Shown: one piece after another, positions 8,338 through 16,074 of the stretch
Layout of the letters: every line of letters begins with the position of its first letter
How positions within the stretch are numbered: position 1 is the first letter of the stretch
Origin: Flavobacteriaceae bacterium CG2_30_31_66
Lineage (GTDB): Bacteria > Bacteroidota > Bacteroidia > Flavobacteriales > Flavobacteriaceae
Assembly: GCA_001873065.1 (NCBI GenBank)
Contig: MNYM01000043.1
Coordinates: forward strand, 1 to 58,265
Direction of reading: 5' to 3'
DNA length: 58,265 nt
Translations under genes and position numbers: made by a program
Notes under the pieces: generated by a model
Databases searched by the model: none
What the model was told of the DNA's origin: nothing
What the model saw: the letters and a program-made list of their open reading frames with translations, nothing else

Positions 8338-9552
8338 TTATGATGCTTGCATCAATGAAATTTCATTTAAAATCATCAGATCAATATCATCAATTGAGGT
8401 AGCAATGATATTCTGAGCAATAATCTTTTTGATGACTTTATTGGTAATAAATTTTACATCAGAGGACTCTTTTGGTTCGAGTTGAGTTGTTATTTTTGCT
8501 TGAATTTGATTTTTAAAAGTGGCTAATAGGTTTCTATAAGTAGCGTCTTGTAACCATTCTTTGTAGGCTTCAATTTCTTCAAAGATAATTTTACTCACCT
8601 CGTCTGTCGCAGCCAATCTCTGTTCTTTAGTTTCTTCAAGTTCAATTGAAATAGCATCTAAATCATAAAAAACAATTGAAGCATTATTTTTTAAATTCTT
8701 GTCAATATTTGCAGGTACAGCCAAATCAATCAAAAGTGTTTTTTTATTGGGATTTAGTTTGTGAATCAAACTAGGACAATTACTTACTGCACTAATAATT
8801 ACATCAAAATTATCAAAATTATTTGCAATCACATTTTCCCAAAGATACGTATTACATTGATTAGATTTCGCTAATAATTTCGCTTTATCAGAACTTCTAT
8901 TGCTGATGTAAATATTGTTGTAATTAAATTTTGAATTGTATTTAAATAACTGTTTTACAATATCTCCAGCGCCAATAAATAATATCTTTTTTGACAAAAA
9001 GAACTCTTTATCAAAAGTTTGTTTAATAACTTTTAAAGATTTATAAGCCACAGAAGTAGTGCCATCTCTAAAATTTGTTTCATTACTAATGCGTTTATGG
9101 GCTTTGAAAACAGTTTGCAAAGCTCTTTCTAATAAAGACCCTTGCATTTTATATTGCATTGAAAATTGGTATGCTTTTTTTATTTGTGAAATAATTTCTG
9201 CATCGCCGAAAACCAAAGATTCTAATCCTGATGAAACATTTAATAAATGTTCAATGGTTTCTTCGGTTTTATTTCCGCATATAAATAAATTTTCCTCATC
9301 ATTATTTTTTTCAATAGACTTAAAATCTATAAATAGTGATAATAATATAGTTGCGGAGGTCTGAGATGATTCAAAATAAATTTCTGTTCTATTACATGTA
9401 GCCAAAATAAATAAACCCGAAATATCAGAAAATCTTTTACTTATTAATTGCGTAAGCTGTTCTTTTTCAACTTCTGAAAGATGATATTTTTCTCTTTGTT
9501 GAGTTGTTGCTGTCTTGTGTGAAACACCAATAAAACGTAAAAATCTGTTCAT
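8338..9552 (-). CDS. hemA: Glutamyl-tRNA reductase
   Basis: 404 residues; reduces glutamyl-tRNA(Glu) to glutamate-1-semialdehyde with NADPH, the first step of C5 haem synthesis. The catalytic Cys53 lies in ATCNRTEIYF, followed by SGLESLVFGDAEIISQIKKA, a Rossmann NADPH site (ILFIGAGDIVKQL, about 190) and the C-terminal dimerisation helices. It is transcribed away from the c-type cytochrome operon at 9826, with a 273-base shared upstream region that holds two FNR/CRP-like palindromes. The pairing of haem supply with a large cytochrome gene set may be functional, but that is inference. Confidence 0.97.
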   Translation of the reverse strand: MNRFLRFIGVSHKTATTQQREKYHLSEVEKEQLTQLISKRFSDISGLFILATCNRTEIYFESSQTSATILLSLFIDFKSIEKNNDEENLFICGNKTEETIEHLLNVSSGLESLVFGDAEIISQIKKAYQFSMQYKMQGSLLERALQTVFKAHKRISNETNFRDGTTSVAYKSLKVIKQTFDKEFFLSKKILFIGAGDIVKQLFKYNSKFNYNNIYISNRSSDKAKLLAKSNQCNTYLWENVIANNFDNFDVIISAVSNCPSLIHKLNPNKKTLLIDLAVPANIDKNLKNNASIVFYDLDAISIELEETKEQRLAATDEVSKIIFEEIEAYKEWLQDATYRNLLATFKNQIQAKITTQLEPKESSDVKFITNKVIKKIIAQNIIATSIDDIDLMILNEISLMQAS

Positions 9553-9632
9553 AATATTTTATAATTGTTGTTTCTATTTTAAAATGAAAATTATTGTTGT
9601 GTCAAAAGTAGTTCTCAAAAAAAAAATGATTA

Positions 9633-9646
9633 ATGATATTTATCAT
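9633..9646. promoter_or_regulatory. FNR/CRP-like palindrome (hemA-proximal)
   Basis: The sequence ATGATATTTATCAT is a perfect palindrome with the TGAT-N4-ATCA core of FNR-type sites (consensus TTGAT-N4-ATCAA). It lies 81-94 bases upstream of hemA. It matches the second palindrome at 9753-9766 in spacing and half-sites, which supports both being real. AT-rich DNA gives such matches by chance, so confidence is moderate. Confidence 0.45.
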
Positions 9647-9752
9647 GTTTTAAAATTTAGATTTTTAAAAATGTGCATTCACAAGAAAAATATAAGACTC
9701 TAAATAAATTTTTAAAAATGATTTACATTATTTCAATATTTTAACATAATTT

Positions 9753-9766
9753 ATGATAAAAATCAT
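9753..9766. promoter_or_regulatory. FNR/CRP-like activator site upstream of the cytochrome operon
   Basis: ATGATAAAAATCAT has the TGAT-N4-ATCA core with an N4 spacer. Its centre (9759.5) is about 41 bases before the start point predicted from the box TACCTTCG at 9789-9796. That is the class II activator position typical of FNR and CRP family proteins. A role in induction at low oxygen is inferred from the site type and the cytochrome cargo; no regulator gene of this family is in the window. Confidence 0.55.
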
Positions 9767-9768
9767 AT

Positions 9769-9796
9769 TTTGCATTGTAGGTACATAATACCTTCG
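9769..9796 (+). promoter_or_regulatory. Predicted promoter of the cytochrome/NrfD operon
   Basis: TTTG at 9769-9772 and TACCTTCG at 9789-9796, one base off the Bacteroidota -7 box TAnnTTTG. The spacer is 16 bases, shorter than the usual 19-21, which fits a promoter that needs an activator. The FNR-like palindrome abuts it. Confidence 0.45.
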
Positions 9797-9825
9797 TTCC
9801 ATTATTAAAAACAAAATAATTTATC

Positions 9826-10704
9826 ATGAAAACATTAAAAAAATTTCAAATTTATTTTTTTGGACTTATAATAGGTAGTTTTTTAATATCGTGTACTCAC
9901 GACAGAGAAGAGCTTATTCCTATTGATAATTCTGATCAAATCGCTTATGACAAAGCTAGTGCAGTTGTGGGAAGCCAACTTTATAATGACTTTACTGTAA
10001 CTCCGGGTTTTGATGGTCCAAAAGACCCAACAGTTAATATAGCTGATATCACTAGCTATAAAGATTTTTATAGATGTAAACAATGCCATGCTTGGGATTT
10101 AAAAGCAAGATATGGCTCGTACATTAATAGAGGTCCGAAAGTAGGAAGACCAGATATATCAAAAGTAAAATTAAACAACTTAAGTTTGGCAGATATCACT
10201 GAATTATTTGACAAAATTAAAAATACTAGTGGTGCACCAGTGAATGTTACCAGAACTTCCGACGGAACAAACCCAAGTCTCGGTGGAAACAATCACCCTG
10301 ATTATGGTACAATTTTAACAGATGCTCAAATATGGGATTTGGTAAAATTCTTAAGAGAGGGTGCATTTAATGTCGATGAACTTTTTGCAACCAATACAAC
10401 AGGTACATATCCAACAGGATCTGTAGCTTTCACTAATATTGGTTTTGATGGAAATACGACTTTAGGTCAAACCTATTTTACAAACAAATGTTCTTCTTGC
10501 CATGGTGCAGACGGAAATGCTATTAATTTAGGGGGTTATAGTGTAGGAGAATTTGTAAGAAAAAAACCTTATGAATTACAACACAAAGTTGTTTCTGGAC
10601 AAGTAGGAACAATCATGGCGCCAACACCAACGTCACTTGAAGAAATAAAAGGAATGTTGAAATTAATGGCAAATGATCCAATTTCATTTCCTGATAGACA
10701 ATAA
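9826..10704 (+). CDS. Di-haem c-type cytochrome lipoprotein
   Basis: 292 residues with a lipoprotein signal ending FLISC (lipidated Cys23), so it is anchored in the outer or inner membrane facing the periplasm or the surface. Two haem c sites are visible: CKQCH at 84-88 and CSSCH at 222-226. Between them is a cytochrome c fold segment with ILTDAQIWDLVKFLREG, and the second domain ends with MAPTPTSLEEIKGMLKLM, where Met could be an axial ligand. First gene of a run of eight same-strand electron-transfer genes. A 15-base-stem hairpin follows the stop. Function as electron carrier is firm; its partner is not known. Confidence 0.85.
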   Translation: MKTLKKFQIYFFGLIIGSFLISCTHDREELIPIDNSDQIAYDKASAVVGSQLYNDFTVTPGFDGPKDPTVNIADITSYKDFYRCKQCHAWDLKARYGSYINRGPKVGRPDISKVKLNNLSLADITELFDKIKNTSGAPVNVTRTSDGTNPSLGGNNHPDYGTILTDAQIWDLVKFLREGAFNVDELFATNTTGTYPTGSVAFTNIGFDGNTTLGQTYFTNKCSSCHGADGNAINLGGYSVGEFVRKKPYELQHKVVSGQVGTIMAPTPTSLEEIKGMLKLMANDPISFPDRQ

Positions 10705-10713
10705 TTTAACCAC

Positions 10714-10772
10714 TGAAAAAATAGTCACAGAATCATTGTTCATTTGAACCAAAAAAAGTGACTATTTTTTCA
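10714..10772 (+). other. Long intra-operon hairpin
   Basis: A perfect 15-base stem (10714-10728 with 10758-10772) enclosing 29 bases, between the first two cytochrome genes. There is no T run after it, so it looks less like a terminator than like an RNA-processing or stabilising element that could set different amounts of the two proteins. Confidence 0.6.
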
Positions 10773-10789
10773 ATAAAAACTCAAATACA

Positions 10790-11164
10790 ATGAAAAAAAT
10801 AAGTTATTTTTTAACAGTATTAGGAATGGTATTGTTTTTACAATCTTGTTATTATGATGAATTACCTGCTGATTCCGGCGTCTTGCCCACCAACGTATCT
10901 TTCAGTCAAGATGTTCAACGAATATTTAATGTAAGCTGTATTGGCTGCCATAGTGGAGCAATTAAACTAGATTTAAGGTCTGCTAATTCTTATCAATCAC
11001 TCATAAATGGTAATTATGTATTACCAAATGATGCCACAAATAGTAAATTGATAAAATCTTTAAAAGGAGATGGTATGGCAATCATGCCACCAACAGGAGG
11101 TTTATCAAATTCGGATATAAATACGGTGATTCAATGGATTAATGAAGGAGCAATAAAAAATTAA
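10790..11164 (+). CDS. Mono-haem c-type cytochrome lipoprotein
   Basis: 124 residues with a lipoprotein signal ending LFLQSC (Cys20) and one haem site, CIGCH at 50-54. The segment FSQDVQRIFNVSCIGCHSG and the later MAIMPPTGGLSNSDINTVIQWINEGA are typical of the small cytochrome c domain found alone or joined to planctomycete-type cytochromes; the Met of MPP is the likely distal ligand. It lies between the di-haem lipoprotein and the outer-membrane barrel, so it probably carries electrons at the outer membrane, which is inference. Confidence 0.85.
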   Translation: MKKISYFLTVLGMVLFLQSCYYDELPADSGVLPTNVSFSQDVQRIFNVSCIGCHSGAIKLDLRSANSYQSLINGNYVLPNDATNSKLIKSLKGDGMAIMPPTGGLSNSDINTVIQWINEGAIKN

Positions 11165-11215
11165 AACTCCACAACATTTTTATTTCATTAATAACAATCA
11201 AAAAAAACAAATAAA

Positions 11216-12088
11216 ATGAAACAATATATTTTTCTCATAGCGGCACTTTTAATTTTGCCTCTATCCTTGATAGCTCAAGATGATGACGAAAAAGAAGACT
11301 TCAATATCGTCAATCCAATCGTAAAAACCAAAAGTAAAATTGAAAGAGATGCTTTTGATAGTGGAACTTTGATTGAAAGTCAAACAGATAAAGTATATCA
11401 AAAAGGAACGCTCGAATTTGTAATGAATCACCGTTTTGGATTGGTAAACAACGCTCCGAAAGACAATGATTTAATAGGTATTTGGGGGGCTGCAAACATC
11501 AGACTTGGTCTTAGTTATTCGCTTACTGATTGGGCTAATATCGGATTTGGATCAACAAAAGACAAACGTCTGCAAGATTTTAACTATAAATTTGCTTTGT
11601 TAAAACAAACCAAAGACAACAAATTTCCGGTAAGTGTTTCTTATTATGGAAACTTTACAATTGATGCACGTAGAAAAGAAAACTTCCAATTTACTTCAGA
11701 TCGTTATTCAAACTTTAACCAGTTAATTATAGCTAGACGTTTTACTAGAAATTTCTCAGCATTGGTCTCAACAGGTTGGTCTCACTACAATGTGGTTGAA
11801 AACGGATTGAAAAATGATATGTTTTCAATAGGTTTTGGAGGAAAATATAAAATATCTCCACAAACTGCCCTTACTCTTGATTATACAGCTCCCATTACTT
11901 CGAATAATTCGATTGAGCCTGGCGTAAGTCTTGGGTTTGAATTCGTAACTGGTTCTCACGCTTTCCAAGTATTTATTACTAACTATAGAGGCATAGTGCA
12001 ACAACAAAATATCATGTATAACCAAAATGATTTCTTTAATGGTGATTTCGCAATTGGTTTTAACATCAATCGTTTGTGGAATTTTTAA
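11216..12088 (+). CDS. DUF5777-family outer-membrane beta-barrel protein
   Basis: 290 residues with a signal peptide (hydrophobic 4-20, LIAQDD). The mature part alternates polar and aromatic residues as in a beta-barrel and ends in an aromatic residue (NINRLWNF), the usual outer-membrane assembly signal. Motifs such as LEFVMNHRFGLVNN and AANIRLGLSYSLTDWANIGFG are those I associate with the DUF5777 family, which is often found beside c-type cytochromes in Bacteroidota. It could be a sheath or pore for the two cytochrome lipoproteins encoded just before it, by analogy with porin-cytochrome complexes; no experiment is known to me. Confidence 0.8.
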   Translation: MKQYIFLIAALLILPLSLIAQDDDEKEDFNIVNPIVKTKSKIERDAFDSGTLIESQTDKVYQKGTLEFVMNHRFGLVNNAPKDNDLIGIWGAANIRLGLSYSLTDWANIGFGSTKDKRLQDFNYKFALLKQTKDNKFPVSVSYYGNFTIDARRKENFQFTSDRYSNFNQLIIARRFTRNFSALVSTGWSHYNVVENGLKNDMFSIGFGGKYKISPQTALTLDYTAPITSNNSIEPGVSLGFEFVTGSHAFQVFITNYRGIVQQQNIMYNQNDFFNGDFAIGFNINRLWNF

Positions 12089-12099
12089 ATTTTCTAATA

Positions 12100-12360
12100 A
12101 TGAAAAAAGAGATAAATTCAACCAATAAATTAGGTAGAAATAAATTTTTAGCTGCCTTGGGTGGTTTGTTTTTAATTCCTCTTGTGTCTAGGGCGCAAGC
12201 TTTTGAAACAAAAGAAAATACACCCGAAGATGAAGAGTATCAAATACTTCTTAAACCCGATGGAACAACCGTAAAAGTTAAAAAAGGGACTTTGAAAAAT
12301 TCTCAAACAGTCAAAACTAGTTTGAGCAATCCTGATTTAAAATCTTGGTTAAAAAAATAA
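12100..12360 (+). CDS. Small exported protein resembling the leader region of the next gene product
   Basis: 86 residues. The ATG at 12100 is preferred to the upstream in-frame ATG at 12076, which overlaps the barrel gene. The leader GRNKFLAALGGLFLIPLVSRAQA looks like a Tat or Sec signal, although only one Arg of the twin is present. The mature part (EDEEYQILLKPDGTTVKVKK) resembles the segment right after the signal of the ferredoxin subunit encoded next (GEMVELMTTEGDLVLVPKS) in length and pattern. It might be a duplicated leader/linker that assists assembly of the iron-sulfur protein. I know no named family for it. Confidence 0.7.
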   Translation: MKKEINSTNKLGRNKFLAALGGLFLIPLVSRAQAFETKENTPEDEEYQILLKPDGTTVKVKKGTLKNSQTVKTSLSNPDLKSWLKK

Positions 12361-12394
12361 TTTATCCCTTTTAAATTAATAGAAATCAATTAAA

Positions 12395-13342
12395 ATGAAC
12401 GAAAAAATAAAACAAAATAGGAGAGAATTTTTAAAAAAAGGAGCTCAATTTGGTTTGGTTGCAACTGCAGGTGGTGTCATGCTGACCCAATATTTTTCTG
12501 AGCCAACCATGGCAGGAAATGAGGGAGAAATGGTTGAATTAATGACCACTGAAGGAGACTTGGTTTTGGTTCCTAAATCACAAGTTGAAGAACATCACAA
12601 TGAAAGTGCTTACAATCCCAGAGAGGGTTTTGTTGATAAGAAATTTGTAATGGTGGTAGATTTGGCAAAATGTAAAAATGCCAAAAAATGTCAAAGTGCT
12701 TGTAATAAAGGACACTACATCACAGGTGATAATGCTTGGTTAAAAATCTACAAAATGCAAGAAAGCGAAGAGACTGCACCATATTGGATGCCAACTCAAT
12801 GCCAACATTGCGACAAACCACCCTGCGTAAAAGTGTGTCCAGTTGATGCTACTTTTAAAAGAAAAGATGGAATTGTTTTAATCGATAATGAAAGATGTAT
12901 TGGTTGTAGATTTTGTATGGCTGCTTGCCCTTATTCTGTTCGTATTTTTAATTGGGATGAACCAAAACAAGCTGAATTGATTATAGATGATGAGCCATAT
13001 ACCCCAGATTATTGTGGTAAACCTAGTGTAAAAGGAACTGTTGATAAATGTGATTTTTGTCCTCACGAAACTGCAAAAGGCGAACTTCCTTTCTGTGTAA
13101 AAGCTTGTCCAAATGATGTTTTTGCTTTTGGTGATATGTATGAAGATGCTGTTACCAATGGAAGTGGGCAAACTTTTCAATTGAGTAAACTTTTGAAAGA
13201 TCGTGGCGCACACCGTTTTATGGAAAGTTTAGGAACCGAACCAAGTGTCTATTATTTGCCTCCTGTAGATCGTTCAGACGATTTTGAAGTTGGATTAGAT
13301 AATTATACCCCAAATCAATCTGTTTTTAAAGATTTAGAATAA
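12395..13342 (+). CDS. Tat-exported 4Fe-4S ferredoxin-type subunit (PsrB/NrfC/DmsB type)
   Basis: 315 residues. The N terminus NRREFLKKGAQFGLV is a twin-arginine signal, so the folded iron-sulfur protein is exported to the periplasmic side. Cys clusters follow: CKNAKKCQSAC (about 90-100), CQHCDKPPCVKVCP, CIGCRFCMAACP and CDFCPHE with CVKACP near 215-237, enough for four [4Fe-4S] clusters. It is the typical partner of an NrfD/PsrC membrane protein, whose gene begins at the last base of this one (TAATG overlap). The expected role is electron relay between quinol at NrfD and periplasmic cytochromes. No molybdopterin subunit is encoded nearby. Confidence 0.9.
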   Translation: MNEKIKQNRREFLKKGAQFGLVATAGGVMLTQYFSEPTMAGNEGEMVELMTTEGDLVLVPKSQVEEHHNESAYNPREGFVDKKFVMVVDLAKCKNAKKCQSACNKGHYITGDNAWLKIYKMQESEETAPYWMPTQCQHCDKPPCVKVCPVDATFKRKDGIVLIDNERCIGCRFCMAACPYSVRIFNWDEPKQAELIIDDEPYTPDYCGKPSVKGTVDKCDFCPHETAKGELPFCVKACPNDVFAFGDMYEDAVTNGSGQTFQLSKLLKDRGAHRFMESLGTEPSVYYLPPVDRSDDFEVGLDNYTPNQSVFKDLE

Positions 13343-14628
13343 TGAAAAAAACTAGAAATTTAATTATCGAAGAATTAGCGCCAAAAAAATTTGGATTTCT
13401 CGGTCAAGTTTGGGTAGCTTTTTTATGTCTTGTAATTGTTGCTGCATTATTTGCTTATTATCAACAAGTTACAAAAGGACTTGTTGTAACCGGTATGAGA
13501 GATTATGCACTTTGGGGTGTTTATATATCAAACTTTGTGTTTTTTGTTGCTATCAGTTTGGTAGGCTCACTCGTAACTGCTGTTTTAAGATTATCAGGAG
13601 CTCAATGGAGTACGCCTCTCACAAGAATATCAGAAGTAATTGCGGTTGCGGCAATTATCATGGGTGGTTTGACTATTATTATAGATATGGGTCGTCCTGA
13701 TAGAATATTACATATATTCATGTATGGCAGATTACAATCTCCAATTATTTGGGATGTACTCGTTATTTCTACCTATTTGATGATTAGTGTATTATTGCTT
13801 TATTTTCCTTTATTGCCTGATTTCGCCATTTTAAAAAAACATTTTAGTGATCGACCAAAATTGAGTAATTGGTATGGTAAACTTTCATTAAAATGGAAAG
13901 GAAATGCAAAACAAAAAAATATTTATAACAAATCAATTCGAACACTTTCTGTTTTGATTATTCCTGTAGCTTTCGGAATTCATACAGTTACTGCTTGGCT
14001 TTTTGCAACAACTTATAGACCTGGTTGGGATAGTACCAACTTTGGCCCATACTTTATTGCTGGCGCTTTCGTAGCCGGAACTGGTGCAGTAGTCACAATC
14101 ATGTATATTCTTCAAAAAGCTTATAAACTTGAAGATTATATCACTGACAAGCATTTTGACAATATGGGAAAATTATTAGTGATGCTTTGCTTAGTATATT
14201 TATATTTTAATGTGAATGAATATTTAGTTCCGGCCTATAAAACCACAAAAGAGGAAGCTGGTCACCTATCAGATTTATTTACAGGACATTATTCAACAAT
14301 GTTTTGGTCAGCAATTATTTTTGGACTCATTGTTCCAGTTGTTGTGTTGATCTTTAGAAAAGGTCGCAAACCTTTGCCTTTATTCATTATGGGATTATTC
14401 GTAGTGGTAGGTGCATGGTGGAAAAGATATATCATTGTGACCCCAACATTGCTTGAACCTTTTGTACCTCTTGAAGGAACTCCTGAAAGCTGGCATGAAT
14501 ACTGGCCAACAACCATAGAATGGATGATTACTTTTGGAACACTGGCAAGTGCTTTATTGATAATGACAATACTTTTTAGATACCTACCTATCATTCCAAT
14601 TCAAGAGACTATTGAAGAAAATGAATAA
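13342..14628 (+). CDS. NrfD/PsrC-family quinol-binding membrane subunit
   Basis: 428 residues with about ten hydrophobic helices. Markers of the NrfD family include WGVYISNFVFFVAISLVGSL, ITRISE-like LTRISEVIAVAAIIMGGL and DMGRPDRILHIFMYGR, with later VNEYLVPAYK and WWKRYIIVTPTLL. These proteins bind menaquinone or menaquinol and pass electrons to or from a periplasmic ferredoxin subunit without spanning proton pumps of the classic type. Its start codon overlaps the stop of the ferredoxin gene by one base, so they are translationally coupled and form one complex. At 428 residues it is longer than the roughly 320-residue NrfD and nearer to alternative complex III ActC/ActF or HmcC sizes. Confidence 0.9.
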   Translation: MKKTRNLIIEELAPKKFGFLGQVWVAFLCLVIVAALFAYYQQVTKGLVVTGMRDYALWGVYISNFVFFVAISLVGSLVTAVLRLSGAQWSTPLTRISEVIAVAAIIMGGLTIIIDMGRPDRILHIFMYGRLQSPIIWDVLVISTYLMISVLLLYFPLLPDFAILKKHFSDRPKLSNWYGKLSLKWKGNAKQKNIYNKSIRTLSVLIIPVAFGIHTVTAWLFATTYRPGWDSTNFGPYFIAGAFVAGTGAVVTIMYILQKAYKLEDYITDKHFDNMGKLLVMLCLVYLYFNVNEYLVPAYKTTKEEAGHLSDLFTGHYSTMFWSAIIFGLIVPVVVLIFRKGRKPLPLFIMGLFVVVGAWWKRYIIVTPTLLEPFVPLEGTPESWHEYWPTTIEWMITFGTLASALLIMTILFRYLPIIPIQETIEENE

Positions 14629-14646
14629 CATAAAAAATCAAAAATT

Positions 14647-15495
14647 ATGAAACTAAAATTTTTTACAATAGCTTTATTGCTTGCTATACTCGGAAAAAAT
14701 GATTCCTTTTTTTCGCAAGATAAATTAAGCCCGAGATTAACCTTGAATTACATCAAAGATTATAAAAACGGTGCTGGAATCAAAGCAAAGGTGGTTTATA
14801 AAGAGGGTAGAAGTTATTTACCTGCTCAAGAAGTAAAATTAATTTTATTGAATGCAAATGTAAAAGATTCAAATGGTGATGCCACAAAAATCAGTCAAAT
14901 TTCTACAAATGAAAATGGAGAAGTTTTTTTTAAATTAGACTCAAAAAAATTTGGAAATCAAGAACAATTATTCAAAGTTGTTCTTGAAAATAATTCAAAA
15001 TTTGAGGATTTAGAAGAGGAAGTTTCTTTTAAAGATGCTTTTTTGAAAGCAAGTTTAGAGCAAGACGAAGATAGTAAAACCATCAAAATACTTTTAACAG
15101 ACGCTAATAACGAACCCATTGCCGAAGAAAATATCTCTGTAAAATTGCAACGTCTTTATGGATTGATGCAAATTGGCGAAGACGAAACTTATGAAACTGA
15201 CGAATCTGGTGAAATTGAAGTTGCGATAGATCAAGTGCTTTACAGTAAAAACGGTAAACTTGATTTTATTATTAAATTGGATGAGAGTGATACTTATGGC
15301 ACTATAATTGAATTGGTAAAAGCAGACTTTGGAACGATCATGGAATCAAAAGATAGTTATAATGACAAAACAATGTGGGGATCTGCATTAAAAGCACCAC
15401 TTTTTGTTTTAATTATACCAAATTTATTACTTTTGGGGATATGGGGAACCATCGTTTTACTAATTATCAACCTCTACAAAATTTTTAAACTTTAA
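14647..15495 (+). CDS. Periplasmic Ig-like protein with C-terminal membrane anchor
   Basis: 282 residues. A signal peptide (about 1-22) is followed by a beta-rich region with two repeats of the type found in carboxypeptidase-regulatory-like domains (GDATKISQISTNENGEVFFKL and YETDESGEIEVAIDQVL). One strong hydrophobic helix sits at the C terminus (LFVLIIPNLLLLGIWGTIVLLIINLY). The layout suggests a periplasmic domain tethered to the inner membrane, perhaps positioning the cytochrome encoded 12 bases downstream beside the NrfD complex. I do not recognise a named family. Confidence 0.75.
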   Translation: MKLKFFTIALLLAILGKNDSFFSQDKLSPRLTLNYIKDYKNGAGIKAKVVYKEGRSYLPAQEVKLILLNANVKDSNGDATKISQISTNENGEVFFKLDSKKFGNQEQLFKVVLENNSKFEDLEEEVSFKDAFLKASLEQDEDSKTIKILLTDANNEPIAEENISVKLQRLYGLMQIGEDETYETDESGEIEVAIDQVLYSKNGKLDFIIKLDESDTYGTIIELVKADFGTIMESKDSYNDKTMWGSALKAPLFVLIIPNLLLLGIWGTIVLLIINLYKIFKL

Positions 15496-15507
15496 AATCA
15501 CAACATT

Positions 15508-15915
15508 ATGAAAAATTCAATTAAAATTACGTTGCTTTTAATCGCAATGATTTCTCTTTCTTTTACTTTTAAAACAACCCAAGATCCATGGAAAATTCCT
15601 GCGAAATATAAAACAATGAAAAATCCAACAAATGTGTCAGATAAAGAAGGAATTCTTGATGGTAAAAGTATTTTTGCAAAACAATGTTCTTCTTGTCACG
15701 GAAAAAAAGGAATGGGTGATGGCTCAAAAGCTTCTACTCTTAAAGGGGATTTAGGAGACTTTAGCGATCCAAATTTTTATAAAGACCAAACTGATGGTGA
15801 GCTTTTCTACAAAATATCAAAAGGAAAAGACGATATGCCAACTTTTGAGAAAAAAATTAAAGAGTCAGAAGATATTTGGTTAGTAATCAATTATATGAAA
15901 ACATTGGCTAAATAA
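15508..15915 (+). CDS. Mono-haem cytochrome c, periplasmic
   Basis: 135 residues with an N-terminal hydrophobic segment (about 4-21), which may be a cleaved signal or an anchor. The single haem site CSSCH is at 60-64, in the classic context IFAKQCSSCHGKKGMGDG. The distal ligand is probably Met of KDDMPTFEKKI, and the last helix EDIWLVINYMKTL is typical of class I cytochromes. Last gene of the run and followed by a strong terminator. Likely the mobile carrier between the inner-membrane complex and the outer-membrane cytochromes. Confidence 0.9.
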   Translation: MKNSIKITLLLIAMISLSFTFKTTQDPWKIPAKYKTMKNPTNVSDKEGILDGKSIFAKQCSSCHGKKGMGDGSKASTLKGDLGDFSDPNFYKDQTDGELFYKISKGKDDMPTFEKKIKESEDIWLVINYMKTLAK

Positions 15916-15934
15916 TTTTTAACAAACTTTATTT

Positions 15935-15970
15935 AAATCGTCTGAAAAGAAATTTTCAGACGATTTTTTT
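15935..15970 (+). terminator. Rho-independent terminator of the cytochrome operon
   Basis: A perfect 14-base stem (15935-15948 with 15953-15966), GAAA loop and a T run to 15970. It starts 20 bases after the last cytochrome gene and marks the operon's end. Confidence 0.9.
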
Positions 15971-16074
15971 GTTAAAAAATTTAAAAAAACAACCAATTAA
16001 AAACATTATTTCTCCGTATTTTTAAATTTTAATTTATTTTTAAAGTAAACCCAATATCAAACGAAAAACTATTT

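Noticed and set aside
9515..9703. A 62-codon plus-strand frame antisense to the hemA start and its upstream region
   Set aside because: Lys/Ile/Phe-rich composition expected of AT-rich non-coding DNA, no signal or domain, and it covers the regulatory palindrome.
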